A stretch of 64,000 nt of DNA from CAYTEO01 sp964436825 (GCA_964436825.1 CAYTEO010000009.1:5345-69344); one strand, 5' to 3'; shown: positions 49,783 through 59,675, counted from the first letter of the stretch. Program-made: numbers and translations. The notes: a model not told the origin generated them from the sequence alone.

Positions 49783-51168
49783 ATGATGAAACGGATTTTC
49801 CAGGCCCTCACCGCAGCGGCCCTGCTGGCCGTCCTGCTCGCGGGCTGTACCCCCGATGAGCCATCCCCGGTCGAGCTGAGCATCCCCCAGCCCACCGGCG
49901 AGGCCGTTCTGCAGAACTACGTGGCCCTGGGCAACAGCCTGACCGCCGGCTTCATGGATGCCGGCCTGGTGATGAACGGGCAGGTCAACAGCTACCCCCA
50001 GCTCATCGCCCAGCAGCTGGGCTACCCGTCCGGCACCTTCATGCAGCCGCTGATCTCCTGGCCCGGCGTGGGCAGCAGTGACACCGGCGACCCGATGCAG
50101 GTGGCGGGGGTCCTGTTCTTCAACGGCGCGGAGATCAACATCGCCGGTCCCACCCCCCTGGCGGACGTCCCCGGCCTGCTGCTGGCCAGCAACTGGCCGG
50201 TCCCCTACAACAACCTGGGCGTGCCCGGGGCGACGCTCCTGGACATGACCCAGGCCCTGGACAGCGCCACCAGCCAGTCGCCGGGGAACGCCTTCTTCGA
50301 CATGATCCTGCGCAACCCGACGTTCGGGAACAAGTCAGCCCTGGAGCAGGCAACGGCCCTGGCACCCACCCTGGTGACGCTCTGGATCGGCAACAACGAC
50401 GTCCTGGGCGGCGCCACCAGCGGTCAGCCCGAGCCTGGCGTCAACCTGACGCCCCCGGAGATCTTCGAGAACCTCTACAACGCGCTGCTCGACCAGGTGA
50501 CCCAGCGCGTCCGCCAGCGTGCGGGCTACGACCCGGTCATCGTCGTCGGCAACATCCCGAGCATCACGACGATCCCCTACTTCCTGCCCAAGCCGGTCTT
50601 CGACGCCATGGCCGGCATGGCCGTCCCCACGGTGGAAAGCGATCCCGTCTACGTCCGCTTCCCGGTCCTGAGCCATCTGACCGAGGCCGGGTTCGTGCCG
50701 CTGGCCGAGGAGTGGACGCTGACGCAGGCCGAGGTCGAGGCCGTCGAGACGACCGTCGATGCCTACAACGCGATCATCGCCGACGCCGTCGCGGCGAGGG
50801 ACAACGTCTACCTCTTCGACGCCCACGGCGCCATGCAGGTCCTGGCGACGGCGGGACTGGAAGGGATGACCGCCAACCACTTCCTGGTCCTGGTGAACCA
50901 GCTCGGTGACATCCAGGCGGCCGCCGCGGCGACCTTCTTCTCCCTGGACGGCGTCCACCCCAACAACCGGGGCTACGGCGTCATCGCCAACGGGTTCATC
51001 GACGTCATCAACGCGGCCCTGGGGACCGAGGTGCCCCACGTCGACGTCGCCTCCCTCACCTGGGACCCGACCTACGGGCTGCTGGGTGCCGGGGAAGAGG
51101 AAGCGACCGCCGGCCGTCTTCTCACACCGGCGGCGGCGCGCGCCATGGACGCCGTCTTCCGCCGCTGA
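49783..51168 (+). CDS. SGNH/GDSL-type esterase lipoprotein
   Basis: This 461-residue protein has a lipoprotein signal with lipobox LLAGC (Cys22). The SGNH blocks follow: GNSLTAG with the serine (about 52), LGVPGAT, IGNND near 205 and the catalytic DGVHPNN near 390. It is probably a membrane-anchored esterase or lipase releasing fatty acids for the neighbouring FadL-type porin. It starts 15 bases after that gene. A hairpin terminator follows. Confidence 0.87.
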   Translation: MMKRIFQALTAAALLAVLLAGCTPDEPSPVELSIPQPTGEAVLQNYVALGNSLTAGFMDAGLVMNGQVNSYPQLIAQQLGYPSGTFMQPLISWPGVGSSDTGDPMQVAGVLFFNGAEINIAGPTPLADVPGLLLASNWPVPYNNLGVPGATLLDMTQALDSATSQSPGNAFFDMILRNPTFGNKSALEQATALAPTLVTLWIGNNDVLGGATSGQPEPGVNLTPPEIFENLYNALLDQVTQRVRQRAGYDPVIVVGNIPSITTIPYFLPKPVFDAMAGMAVPTVESDPVYVRFPVLSHLTEAGFVPLAEEWTLTQAEVEAVETTVDAYNAIIADAVAARDNVYLFDAHGAMQVLATAGLEGMTANHFLVLVNQLGDIQAAAAATFFSLDGVHPNNRGYGVIANGFIDVINAALGTEVPHVDVASLTWDPTYGLLGAGEEEATAGRLLTPAAARAMDAVFRR

Positions 51169-51191
51169 CCAGACACGGCACCGGTCCGACG

Positions 51192-51217
51192 GGAGGGGAA
51201 CCTGCGGGTTCCCCTCC
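51192..51217 (+). terminator. Rho-independent terminator after the SGNH lipoprotein
   Basis: An 11-base stem (GGAGGGGAACC / GGTTCCCCTCC), a TGCG loop and TCGTTT, 23 bases after the stop. Confidence 0.75.
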
Positions 51218-51315
51218 TCGTTTGAACGGGATCTGGCACACGAGGCGGGATTAGGGGTGCCACCGGTCCCGCGGGCGGGTTATCTTTCCCCAGGACCCTC
51301 AACCGGGGAGGCAAC

Positions 51316-52137
51316 GTGTACGGACGACGTCCCGGCCCGGCATTCGGTTTCGGCCCGCCGCTGACATCGGCGATCCGCGCCCTGCTGGCCGTCAACATCA
51401 CCGTCTTCCTGCTGCAGTCGCTGCTGCGCCTGACCGGCGGCCACTGGTTCGACGCGTTGTTCGGCCTGATCCCGGCCCGCGTCTGGTCGCTGCCGCTGCC
51501 CTTCCTCTGGCAGCCGGTCACCTACATGTTCCTGCACGGCGGGCTGTGGCACATCGCCGTCAACATGTTCGTCCTGTGGATGTTCGGCTCGGAGCTGGAG
51601 CAGCTCTGGGGACCGCGGGAGTTCCTGCGCTACTACCTGCTGTCCGGGATCGGCGGCGCGCTGGTCTACCTGCTGGTGATGCCGTTGATCGACCCGCTGA
51701 CCGCCTACATCCCCCTGATCGGCGCCTCGGGAGCCTGCTACGGCCTGCTGATGGCCTACGGGATGATCTACCCCGAGCGGACGGTCCTGCTCTACTTCCT
51801 CATCCCCGTCAAGGTGAAGTACTTCGTCGTGGGGTTGATGGTCGTCGAGCTGCTGGCCACCTGGACGCCGTCGAGCATCGGCCACCTGGCCCACCTCGGC
51901 GGGCTGCTGTTCGGGTTCGTCTACCTGAAGTGGGGCAAGCTCTGGTGGCAGCAGCGGCGGCGGCGGCGCCGGATCGACCGCAGCGGCTTCCGCACCATCG
52001 GCGGCCGGGGCCGCGGCAACGGCGGCACCGTCGACCGGGAGCGGATCGACGCCATCCTGGAGAAGATCTCCCGCCACGGCCTGGACAGCCTGACGGCCGA
52101 GGAGCAGGAGATCCTGCGTCGGGCCAGCCGTCGCTAG
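51316..52137 (+). CDS. Rhomboid-family intramembrane protease
   Basis: This 273-residue protein has six helices, the rhomboid serine in GASGACYG (Ser138) and catalytic histidine in GHLAHLGGLLFGF (His193). FLHGGLWHIAVNMFVLWMFG near 75 is the conserved second helix. The C-terminal tail is positively charged and ends in a helical segment. GTG start with GGGGAGG upstream. Substrates unknown. Confidence 0.92.
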   Translation: MYGRRPGPAFGFGPPLTSAIRALLAVNITVFLLQSLLRLTGGHWFDALFGLIPARVWSLPLPFLWQPVTYMFLHGGLWHIAVNMFVLWMFGSELEQLWGPREFLRYYLLSGIGGALVYLLVMPLIDPLTAYIPLIGASGACYGLLMAYGMIYPERTVLLYFLIPVKVKYFVVGLMVVELLATWTPSSIGHLAHLGGLLFGFVYLKWGKLWWQQRRRRRRIDRSGFRTIGGRGRGNGGTVDRERIDAILEKISRHGLDSLTAEEQEILRRASRR

Positions 52138-52141
52138 GGCC

Positions 52142-53098
52142 ATGGTCGACCTCTCGATCATCGTCGTGAACTGGAACGGCGGCGAGCTGCTGCGCCGCTG
52201 CCTGGCGGCACTGCCGGCGGCCACGGGCGACCTGTCCGTCGAGACGCTCGTCGTCGACAACGGCTCCCGCGACGGCTCCCCGGACATGATCCGGCGCGAC
52301 TTCCCCTCTGTCGTCCTGCTGGAGCCGGGCCGCAACCTGGGATTCGCCGCCGCCAACAACCTGGCCCTCGGCCGTGCCCGCGGCCGCCACCTGCTGCTGC
52401 TGAACCCCGACACGGAGTGCCGACCCGGGAGCCTCGTGACCCTGAGCCGCTTCCTGGACGCCACACCCGGCGCCGCCGCCTGCGGGCCCGTCCTGCTGGA
52501 CGGCGACGGCCGTCCCGCCCTCAGCTGGGGCACACCGCCCCGGCTGCGCTACCACCTGCTGTCGATCCTGGACCCGGGCAGGAACTGGCTGCCCCGGCGC
52601 TGGCGCGCCGCGACGATGGCCCGACCGCCGCTGCCGGGGCGGCGCGATGCCTACCGCGTGGACTACATCGTGGGGGCCTGCCTGATGCTGACGCGGGAGG
52701 CGCTGGACAGCGTGGGGCCGCTGGACGAGCGCTTCTTCCTGTACTTCGAGGAGTCGGACTGGTGCCTGCGGGCCCGGCGACAGGGGCTGGGGGTCTACCT
52801 GGTGCCGACCGCCGAGGTCGTCCACCTGGAGGGACGCTGCGCCGCCCTGGCCGGCGACTTCCCGCTGCGCCAGTTCCAGCACAGCCTGCGCCTGTTCGTC
52901 GCCAAGCACCAGGGCGGGTGGCGGGTCCCCCTCTTCCGGCTGCTCATCGCCGTGGAGTACGGCCTGAAGGCCTGGTGGCGCGTCCTGCGTGCCGCGCTCC
53001 GCCCCGCCGGCCGCCGGCACGACCTGGCCCTGGCACGGGGATACCTGCGGATCGCCTCCCTCCAGCTGCACGGCCGGATCGCGCCGCCGCCGCCCTGA
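52142..53098 (+). CDS. Family 2 glycosyltransferase
   Basis: This 318-residue soluble protein has a GT-A fold: N-terminal LSIIVVNWNGGELLRRCL, DNGSRDGS near 38, and the metal-binding NPDTE near 87. EESDWCLRARRQGLG, near 200, is typical of the rhamnosyltransferase-like GT2 group. It likely adds a sugar to a cell-surface polymer or lipid. It lies 4 bases after the rhomboid gene and ends 14 bases before the convergent RNase G gene. Confidence 0.9.
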   Translation: MVDLSIIVVNWNGGELLRRCLAALPAATGDLSVETLVVDNGSRDGSPDMIRRDFPSVVLLEPGRNLGFAAANNLALGRARGRHLLLLNPDTECRPGSLVTLSRFLDATPGAAACGPVLLDGDGRPALSWGTPPRLRYHLLSILDPGRNWLPRRWRAATMARPPLPGRRDAYRVDYIVGACLMLTREALDSVGPLDERFFLYFEESDWCLRARRQGLGVYLVPTAEVVHLEGRCAALAGDFPLRQFQHSLRLFVAKHQGGWRVPLFRLLIAVEYGLKAWWRVLRAALRPAGRRHDLALARGYLRIASLQLHGRIAPPPP

Positions 53099-53112
53099 GC
53101 CGGGGGCCGCCC

Positions 53113-54825
53113 TCAGCTGCCGGTTCCGCTCCGTGCCGAGTCGCCGCCACCGCGCCGGCCCGCGGGGCGCCGCCGGGGCCGCCGGCCGCGATCGCGCGGC
53201 TGCTCCCCGACACGGGTCGCGCCGCCGTTGCCGCCCTTTCCCCCGCCGGTGCCATTGCCGCCGCGGCCGGCCCCCTTCTTCTGCTGCTGCCGGTCGGCCT
53301 CGGCCACCAGGTCCCGGTCGGTGCGCAGGGACTGGATGTGGAAGACCTCGCGGTGCAGGGCCGGGTTGTCCAGGATGTTGAGGGTCAGACCGTACTCGCG
53401 GCACAGCTCGTCCAGCATCTCGGCGTGCTCGTGCCGCAGGAAGAAGGCCAGCATCGTGCCGGCCTGGACCTGGATCTGCTTCTCCCCCGTCTTGAGGTGG
53501 ACCCGCAGGACCTCCCGCTCGACGCGGCGGGCCAGGGTCTCGAGGCTGAGCACCTTGCCGCTGCCGCGGCAGTAGGGACAGGGATCGGTCAGGAACGAGA
53601 CCAGGGACGGGCGGACCCGCTGGCGGCTCATCTCCACCAGGCCGAGGCTGCTGACGGGGAAGACCTTGGTGCGGGCGCGGTCGCGCTTCAGGGCGCTGCG
53701 CAGCTCGTTGAGGACGCGCTTCTTGTTCCCCTCGTTCTCCATGTCGATGAAGTCGACGACGATGATCCCGCCGATGTCGCGCAGCCGCAGCTGGCGGGCC
53801 ACCTCCCGGGCCGCCAGGAGGTTCGTCTCGATGATCGTCTCCTCCTGGTTGCGCGTCCGGCCCGTGAAGCGGCCGGTGTTGACGTCGATGGAGACCAGGG
53901 CCTCGGTCTGCTCGATGATGATGTAGCCGCCCTTCTTGAGCCACACCTTGCTCTCGGTGCTCTTGCGGATCTCCTGCTCGATGCCGAAGTGCTCGAAGAT
54001 GGCCTGGTCGTTGTCGTAGAGCTGGACCCGTCCCCGCAGGTCGGGAGCGAAGACCTGCAGGTACTTCTGCAGGCGCTTGTAGTCCTCCCGGTCGTCGATC
54101 AGCAGCCGGTCGACGTCGTCCTTGAAGATGTCGCGGATCAGTCCCACGACCATGCCCACGTCCTCGTGGACCAGGCAGGGCGCCTGCTGCTCGGGGTCGG
54201 CGCGGTTGATGTCCCGCCAGAGCTTCGTCAGGTACTCCACGTCGGCGCGGATCAACTTCTCGTCCACGCCGGACGCCGCGGTGCGGATGATGAAGGCCCC
54301 CTCGTCGGGCCGGAACTTCTGGAGGATCTCCTTGAGACGGACCCGCTCGCGGCGGTCCTCGATCTTCCGCGAGACGCCGATGTGGTGTCCCTTGGGCATG
54401 AAGACCAGGAAGCGGCCCGGCAGGCTGATGTCGGCGGTCAGGCGGGGACCCTTGGTGCTGATGGGCTCCTTGGTGACCTGCACCAGGATCTCGTCGCCCA
54501 CCTTGACCATGCGGCTGATCTCGGGGACCGCCCCCTGCCGCGTCCGGCCGCGGGTGGCGGGACCGGGGCCGTCGACGGCGTCCGTCGTGTCGGGATCCTC
54601 GTGGACCATGTCGGAGGCGTGCAGGAAGCCGGCGCGTTCCATGCCGATATCGACGAAGCAGGCCTGCAGGCCCGGTTTGACCGACGTAACGACTCCCCGG
54701 TAGAGGTTGCCGACGATCCGCTTGGCGTCGGCACGCTCGATGAGCAGTTCCACCAGCTCGCCGTCCTCCAGAATGGCGATCCTGATCTCGTAGGGGCTGG
54801 AGTTGATGATGATTTCCTTGCGCAT
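53113..54825 (-). CDS. rng: Ribonuclease G/E family endoribonuclease
   Basis: This 570-residue protein starts with an S1-like RNA-binding domain (IVGNLYRGVVTSVKPGLQACFVDIG). The catalytic DIGGIIVVDFIDMENEGNKKRVLNEL stretch and the zinc-link motif CPYCRGSG near 420 are typical. The C-terminal tail is a low-complexity G/R-rich segment, probably RNA binding. ATG at 54825 follows AAAGGGTGACGAT. It processes rRNA and degrades mRNA. It is the last gene of a purine-containing operon. Confidence 0.95.
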   Translation of the reverse strand: MRKEIIINSSPYEIRIAILEDGELVELLIERADAKRIVGNLYRGVVTSVKPGLQACFVDIGMERAGFLHASDMVHEDPDTTDAVDGPGPATRGRTRQGAVPEISRMVKVGDEILVQVTKEPISTKGPRLTADISLPGRFLVFMPKGHHIGVSRKIEDRRERVRLKEILQKFRPDEGAFIIRTAASGVDEKLIRADVEYLTKLWRDINRADPEQQAPCLVHEDVGMVVGLIRDIFKDDVDRLLIDDREDYKRLQKYLQVFAPDLRGRVQLYDNDQAIFEHFGIEQEIRKSTESKVWLKKGGYIIIEQTEALVSIDVNTGRFTGRTRNQEETIIETNLLAAREVARQLRLRDIGGIIVVDFIDMENEGNKKRVLNELRSALKRDRARTKVFPVSSLGLVEMSRQRVRPSLVSFLTDPCPYCRGSGKVLSLETLARRVEREVLRVHLKTGEKQIQVQAGTMLAFFLRHEHAEMLDELCREYGLTLNILDNPALHREVFHIQSLRTDRDLVAEADRQQQKKGAGRGGNGTGGGKGGNGGATRVGEQPRDRGRRPRRRPAGRRGGGDSARSGTGS

Positions 54826-54844
54826 ATCGTCACCCTTTCGGGGG

Positions 54845-57610
54845 TCAGGCCGACAGGTGGCCACGCAGCCACAGCCGGCGGTTCCAGTCGCGGACCTTCT
54901 GCAGCGGCGAGGTCCACCCGCCGGCGGCGGTACGCATCAGCAGGTCCAGGCGGCGGACCCTGGCGTACCGCGGCTCGGGGAGAGCATCGCCCAGCAGGAC
55001 CGCGAGCAGGTCGAAGACGGGGATCCCGGCGCGGCCGGGTTCCCGCAACAACGAGAAACGGATCTGGACGCCCTGGTCGGTCGCCTCGGCGCGCAGCATG
55101 TCGTCGGCGAACAGCGGTCGGACGTCGAGCGTGACATCGGGTTTGCCCTGGCGTCGGCGCGTCCAGGGGCAGGATTCGCGGGCCAGCATCTCGTCGCAGC
55201 GCCGCCGGACGGTGGCCAGGTCGGGCCCCCCCTCGGCGGGAGGCGGCAGCTCGGCCAGGTAGTCCTCCCGGTCGATCGTCTGGGAGATGGACTCGGGCAG
55301 GACCGGGCCCACCGGCTCGCTGTCCAGGAACCGGAGATCGGGCGGCAGGTGGCGATTCAACTCCCGCTCCCAGCCGTGGACCTGGTGGGTCATGGCGATG
55401 TCCAGCAGCTCCCGCTCGCCGACCACGCCCACCGGCAGCGGGGGACCGAACTTCAGCAGCGGATGGGGATGGAACCCCTGGCTGTAGGCCACCGGCAGAC
55501 CGCTGCGCCGCAGCGCCAGATGCAGCTGCCGCTGGAAGTCGAGATGGCCCCAGAAGACGGCGTCGCCCGTCTTGCGCAGCAGAGCCCGGTACCAGACCTT
55601 CCCCGGCGCGCGGTCGCGCCACTTGCGCCAGCGGGCCCGCTCCCGGGCGGGATCGGCGGGATCGGCGTTGCGGGGGTCGAACGGCGGTGCGTCCGCCGCG
55701 TCTGCCTCCCCCGTCGCCGGGACCTCGCCCCCCGCGGCGGCGGGGGAGGCGAGCACGGCCGTCGCCGCGTCGACGCTCCCGGCGGACGGGCGGGCGAAGA
55801 CGTGGACCTGCTGGGGCCGGCACGCCTCGCAGCGCTCGCAGCCGCCCTCTAGGCGGCAGTCGCTGAGCGTCTCGCCGCGCAGGGCCTTCTCCCACTCGCG
55901 GCGCAGGAAGTCCCTGTCCACCTGGGCGAAGATCCCGTCCCACGGCAGCGGGTCGTCGGGATCGCGCGGGTCGAGGTAGGCCCGCGGGTCGATCCCCGCC
56001 GCGGCGAGGGCGGCGTGCCAGCGGGCGGGATCGAACCACTCGTCCCAGCCGTCGAAACGGGCCCCGGCGCGCCAGGCCTCCAGGACGACCTCGCCCAGTC
56101 GCCCGTCCCCCAGGCCGAGCAGCGCCTCCAGGACCGAGACCTCGGGATCGCGCAGGCTGAGCTTGACGCCGCTGCGCCGCAGCAGGGAGCGCAGCAGCGC
56201 GTTGCGACGGGCGATCTCCTCCGGGGGGATCTGGCCGGCCCACTGGAACGGGGTGTGGGCCTTGGGCGCGAACGGCGAGAACGAGGCGGTCACCTGGCTG
56301 CCGCCGCGCGGTGCGCGGCCGGCCACCTTGCGGATCAGGGCGACGGCGGCCTCCAGGTCGGCGTCGGTCTCGGTGGGCAGGCCCAGCATGAAGTAGAGCT
56401 TGATCTTCTTGGCCCCGGCGGCGAAGGCCCGCTCGGCGCTGACCAGCACGTCCTGCTCGGTGACGTTCTTGTTGATGACGTCGCGCAGGCGCTGGCTGCC
56501 GGCCTCCGGCGCGAAGGTGAACGAGGCCGGTTTCTCCCGCATGACCAGCTCGTAGAGGTCGCTGTCCAGGGCGTCGACCCGCAGGCTGGGCAGCTCCAGG
56601 CTCGTGCGGCTCCCGCCCAGGGCGGACAGGATGCCGTGCATGACCGGCCCCAGGCCGCTGTAGTCGCAGGTCGAGAGCGACAGCAACGAGACCTCGCTCC
56701 AGCCCAGCTCCCGCACCCCGCGGACCGCCGTCGCGACGATCTGGTCCACGTCCCGCTCCCGCACCGGGCGCGTGATCATCCCGGCCTGGCAGAAGCGGCA
56801 GCCCCGGGTGCAGCCGCGCATGACCTCCAGGGAGAGGCGGTCGTGGACGGCCTCGACCGTCGGCACCAGGACCGCCGGGGGCGGGTAGGCGTTCAGGTCG
56901 CGGATGACCCGGGCGCGGGTCGGCTCCGTCTTGCCCTCGTACCAGGTGCCCGGCAGGGCGCGGACCCGGCGCAGCAGGTCGGCCCGGTCGCCGCCGTCGC
57001 GCTTCCACTCCGTGACGACCGCGGCGATCTCGCCGATGACCTCCTCCCCGTCGCCGATGCAGAACAGGTCGACGAACGGGGCCATGACCGTCGGGTTGGC
57101 GGCGCAGTGTCCGCCGGCGATGACCAGCGGGTCACCGTCGGTCCGCTCCCCGGCGCGCAGCGGGATCCCGGCCAGGTCGAGCATGGTCAGGACGTTCGTG
57201 TAGCAGAGCTCGTAGCCCAGGGAGAAGCCCAGCACGTCGAACTGGCGCGCCGGACGGCCCGACTCCAGCCCGTAGAGGGGGAGCCGTTCGGCCCGCATCC
57301 GCTCCTCCATGTCGGGCCAGGGGGCGAAGGCGATGTCGGCGTACGCGTCCTCGCGGGCGTTGACGGCGGCGTAGAGGACCCGCAGGCCGCTGTTGGAGAT
57401 ACCCAGCTCGTAGGCGTCGGGGAAGGTCAGCAGGAGGTTGGCCCGCCGCGGATCCCACGGTCGGCGGACGGCGCCCGTCTCCCCGCCGGTGTAGCGCGCC
57501 GGGCGGCCGACCAGCGGCAGGATCCGCCGGCGCAGGGTCGCGACCAGGCGGTCGGGGTCGTCGAAGAGGGGGTCCGGGCGGAACGGACCGCGGGTCAGAT
57601 GGTTCGTCAC
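54845..57610 (-). CDS. B12-binding-type radical SAM protein fused to DUF2344
   Basis: This 921-residue fusion has an N-terminal cobalamin-domain-like part with FPDAYELGISNSGLRVLY, then the radical SAM core with CTRGCRFC near 265 (the cluster cysteines). The C-terminal about 250 residues are DUF2344 with KVWYRALLRKTGDAVFWGHLDF and SQGFHPHPLLKFGPPLPVG. This pair (TIGR03960 with TIGR03936) is commonly found next to rng and ribosomal genes; its chemistry is unknown. GTG start, and only a weak ribosome site. It lies 30 bases after purF. Confidence 0.87.
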   Translation of the reverse strand: MTNHLTRGPFRPDPLFDDPDRLVATLRRRILPLVGRPARYTGGETGAVRRPWDPRRANLLLTFPDAYELGISNSGLRVLYAAVNAREDAYADIAFAPWPDMEERMRAERLPLYGLESGRPARQFDVLGFSLGYELCYTNVLTMLDLAGIPLRAGERTDGDPLVIAGGHCAANPTVMAPFVDLFCIGDGEEVIGEIAAVVTEWKRDGGDRADLLRRVRALPGTWYEGKTEPTRARVIRDLNAYPPPAVLVPTVEAVHDRLSLEVMRGCTRGCRFCQAGMITRPVRERDVDQIVATAVRGVRELGWSEVSLLSLSTCDYSGLGPVMHGILSALGGSRTSLELPSLRVDALDSDLYELVMREKPASFTFAPEAGSQRLRDVINKNVTEQDVLVSAERAFAAGAKKIKLYFMLGLPTETDADLEAAVALIRKVAGRAPRGGSQVTASFSPFAPKAHTPFQWAGQIPPEEIARRNALLRSLLRRSGVKLSLRDPEVSVLEALLGLGDGRLGEVVLEAWRAGARFDGWDEWFDPARWHAALAAAGIDPRAYLDPRDPDDPLPWDGIFAQVDRDFLRREWEKALRGETLSDCRLEGGCERCEACRPQQVHVFARPSAGSVDAATAVLASPAAAGGEVPATGEADAADAPPFDPRNADPADPARERARWRKWRDRAPGKVWYRALLRKTGDAVFWGHLDFQRQLHLALRRSGLPVAYSQGFHPHPLLKFGPPLPVGVVGERELLDIAMTHQVHGWERELNRHLPPDLRFLDSEPVGPVLPESISQTIDREDYLAELPPPAEGGPDLATVRRRCDEMLARESCPWTRRRQGKPDVTLDVRPLFADDMLRAEATDQGVQIRFSLLREPGRAGIPVFDLLAVLLGDALPEPRYARVRRLDLLMRTAAGGWTSPLQKVRDWNRRLWLRGHLSA

Positions 57611-57639
57611 GGGGCCTCGCTGTCACGGGAGCGGAACCG

Positions 57640-59076
57640 TCACCGCCCACCCGGGTTGCCCACGCCCGGGATCTCTGGGCTCCGCTCCAGCTGCTCCTTG
57701 GCGAACGAATGATCGAACGGAACGGGATAGTCCCCCGTGAAACAGGCCGAGCAGTAGCGCTCGCGCTGGCCCGTGGCCCTCAGCAGGCCGTCCAGCGAGA
57801 GGAACCGCAGGGAGTCGACGCGCAGGTAGGTGGCGATCTCCTCGACGGTGTGGCTCGACGCGATCAGTTCGTTGCGCACGGGTGTATCGATACCGTAGTA
57901 GCAGGGATGGGTGATCGGCGGCGAGGCGATGCGCAGGTGGACCTCGGCGGCGCCGGCCGCCCGGATCAGCTTGACCAGCTTGCGCATCGTCGTGCCGCGC
58001 ACGATGGAGTCGTCCACCAGGACGACCCGCTTCCCCGCGATGATCTGATGGACGGGATTGAACTTGATGCGCACCGACATGTCCCGGACCTTCTGAGCGG
58101 GTGAGATGAAGGTCCGGCCCACGTAGTGGTTGCGGATCAGCGCCAGTTCGAACGGCAGGCCGGTGGCGTGGGCATAGCCGAGGGCCGCCGTGTTGCTGGA
58201 ATCGGGGACGGCGCTGACGAAATCGGCGTCCGCGGGACTCTCCTCGCCCAGGATGCGGCCGCACTCGCGCCGGATCTCGTCGACGCTGCGGCCGAAGACG
58301 GTGCTGTCGGGGCGGGAGAAGTAGATGTGCTCGAAGACGCACTGGCGGACGGTGTGGGCGGGTGCGAACCGGTGACTGGCGAGGCCGTTCCCGTCCAGGA
58401 CGACCATCTCTCCCGGCTCGATGTCCCGCAGATAGGTGCCACCGATGATGTCGAAGGCACAGCTCTCCGAGGCGATGACGTAGGTATCCCGGTAGCGGCC
58501 CAGGCAGAGGGGCCGCAGACCGTGGGGATCGCGGACGGCGATCAGCCGGTCCCTGGTCAGCACCAGCAGGCTGTAGGCGCCCTCGATCTCGGCCAGGGCG
58601 TCCAGGACGGCCTCCTCGAAGGTCTCGGCCCGGCTGCGGGCGATCAGGTGGAGGATGACCTCGGTGTCGCTCGTCGTGCTGAAGATGGAGCCGTCGAGCT
58701 CCATGCGGCGGCGCAGCAGGTGGGCGTTGACGAGGTTGCCGTTGTGGGCCACGGCAACGGTCCCCCGGTGGCAGATCACCTGCAGCGGCTGGGCGTTGAC
58801 GAGCTGGGAGCTGCCCGTCGTCGAGTAGCGGACGTGGCCGATGCTGAAGGTCCCGTCCAGGCCCCGGACGAGCTCCTCGGTGAAGATGTCGGCCACCAGG
58901 CCCATGGCGCGATGGGTCCGCACGACGTGGCCGTCGGCCGTGGCGACCCCGGCGCTCTCCTGGCCGCGGTGCTGCAGGGCGTGCAGGGCCAGGGCGGCCA
59001 GCTCGCCGGCACCGGGGCAGCCGGCGATGCCGACCACACCGCACTCCTCGCGCCAGTGCTGACCTTCCAGTCCCAT
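57640..59076 (-). CDS. purF: Amidophosphoribosyltransferase (PurF), [4Fe-4S] type
   Basis: This 478-residue enzyme makes phosphoribosylamine, the first step of purine synthesis. It starts with an 11-residue propeptide before Cys12 (REECGVVGIAG), the glutamine nucleophile exposed by self-cleavage. The phosphoribosyl motif VVLVDDSIVRGTTMRKLV is near 340. Cysteines in RQCVFEH, THPCYYG and YCSACFTGDY are placed like the iron-sulfur ligands of Bacillus-type PurF. ATG at 59076 follows GGGAGTGAGC. Confidence 0.96.
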   Translation of the reverse strand: MGLEGQHWREECGVVGIAGCPGAGELAALALHALQHRGQESAGVATADGHVVRTHRAMGLVADIFTEELVRGLDGTFSIGHVRYSTTGSSQLVNAQPLQVICHRGTVAVAHNGNLVNAHLLRRRMELDGSIFSTTSDTEVILHLIARSRAETFEEAVLDALAEIEGAYSLLVLTRDRLIAVRDPHGLRPLCLGRYRDTYVIASESCAFDIIGGTYLRDIEPGEMVVLDGNGLASHRFAPAHTVRQCVFEHIYFSRPDSTVFGRSVDEIRRECGRILGEESPADADFVSAVPDSSNTAALGYAHATGLPFELALIRNHYVGRTFISPAQKVRDMSVRIKFNPVHQIIAGKRVVLVDDSIVRGTTMRKLVKLIRAAGAAEVHLRIASPPITHPCYYGIDTPVRNELIASSHTVEEIATYLRVDSLRFLSLDGLLRATGQRERYCSACFTGDYPVPFDHSFAKEQLERSPEIPGVGNPGGR

Positions 59077-59078
59077 GC

Positions 59079-59675
59079 TCACTCCCGGTGGCGGGCGGCG
59101 ACGGCCAGGCGCCAGCCCTGCATCAGCGGATTGACGAGCAGGCCGTGCTCGCGGTCGTGCGCCACGGCCAGGGCCGTGGCCGCGGCGACGGGATCGGGCT
59201 CGTCGGCCGGCAGCCGCAGCCGCCAGACGACCCCCGACAACAGAGGGCCTTCCTCCCCCAGGGGGAAGGCGCAGACGTCGACGGTGACCTGGCCGTCGGT
59301 CGTCGGACCGCCCAGGAGGCGGTCCAGGATCGTGCCGGCACCGTCCGGCAGGTCGGTCCGCCGGCCCTCCCCCGGCCAACCTGCGGGCAGGGCGTGGTCG
59401 TCACCGGTGCCGTTCCAGGCCGGTCCCGCGTCGACGAGCTCGCAGACGGCGAAATGGTGCTTGTTCGGGTTGTAGTAGCGGCCGTTGTCGAGCAGCCGCT
59501 CCACCGACAGCACCTCCGGCCGGCCCTGCTGCTGCCAGAAGGTATGCCACTCCGCGCGCTGCAGGCCCAGCAGGCGCTCGCCGCCGGCGAGACGCCTCTG
59601 CATCACCCGCACCGCGCTGGCCGCGTGCAGATCGACACCCTTGTGGCAGGTCAGCAGTGTCCTCTGTATGATCAT
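59079..59675 (-). CDS. Unrecognised 198-aa protein in the pur operon
   Basis: I do not recognise this gene. It is a soluble-looking 198-residue protein with no signal peptide, transmembrane segment or known motif. Visible features: CHKGVDLHAASAVRVMQRRL near 11-30, LLGLQRAEWHTFWQQQG near 35 and YYNPNKHHFAVCELVD near 70. It ends two bases before purF and starts after GGGGGGAGGATCG, 50 bases from purL. Position implies a purine-related or PurL/PurF-linked role. It is far too long and not similar enough to be PurS (about 80 residues). Confidence 0.6.
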   Translation of the reverse strand: MIIQRTLLTCHKGVDLHAASAVRVMQRRLAGGERLLGLQRAEWHTFWQQQGRPEVLSVERLLDNGRYYNPNKHHFAVCELVDAGPAWNGTGDDHALPAGWPGEGRRTDLPDGAGTILDRLLGGPTTDGQVTVDVCAFPLGEEGPLLSGVVWRLRLPADEPDPVAAATALAVAHDREHGLLVNPLMQGWRLAVAARHRE

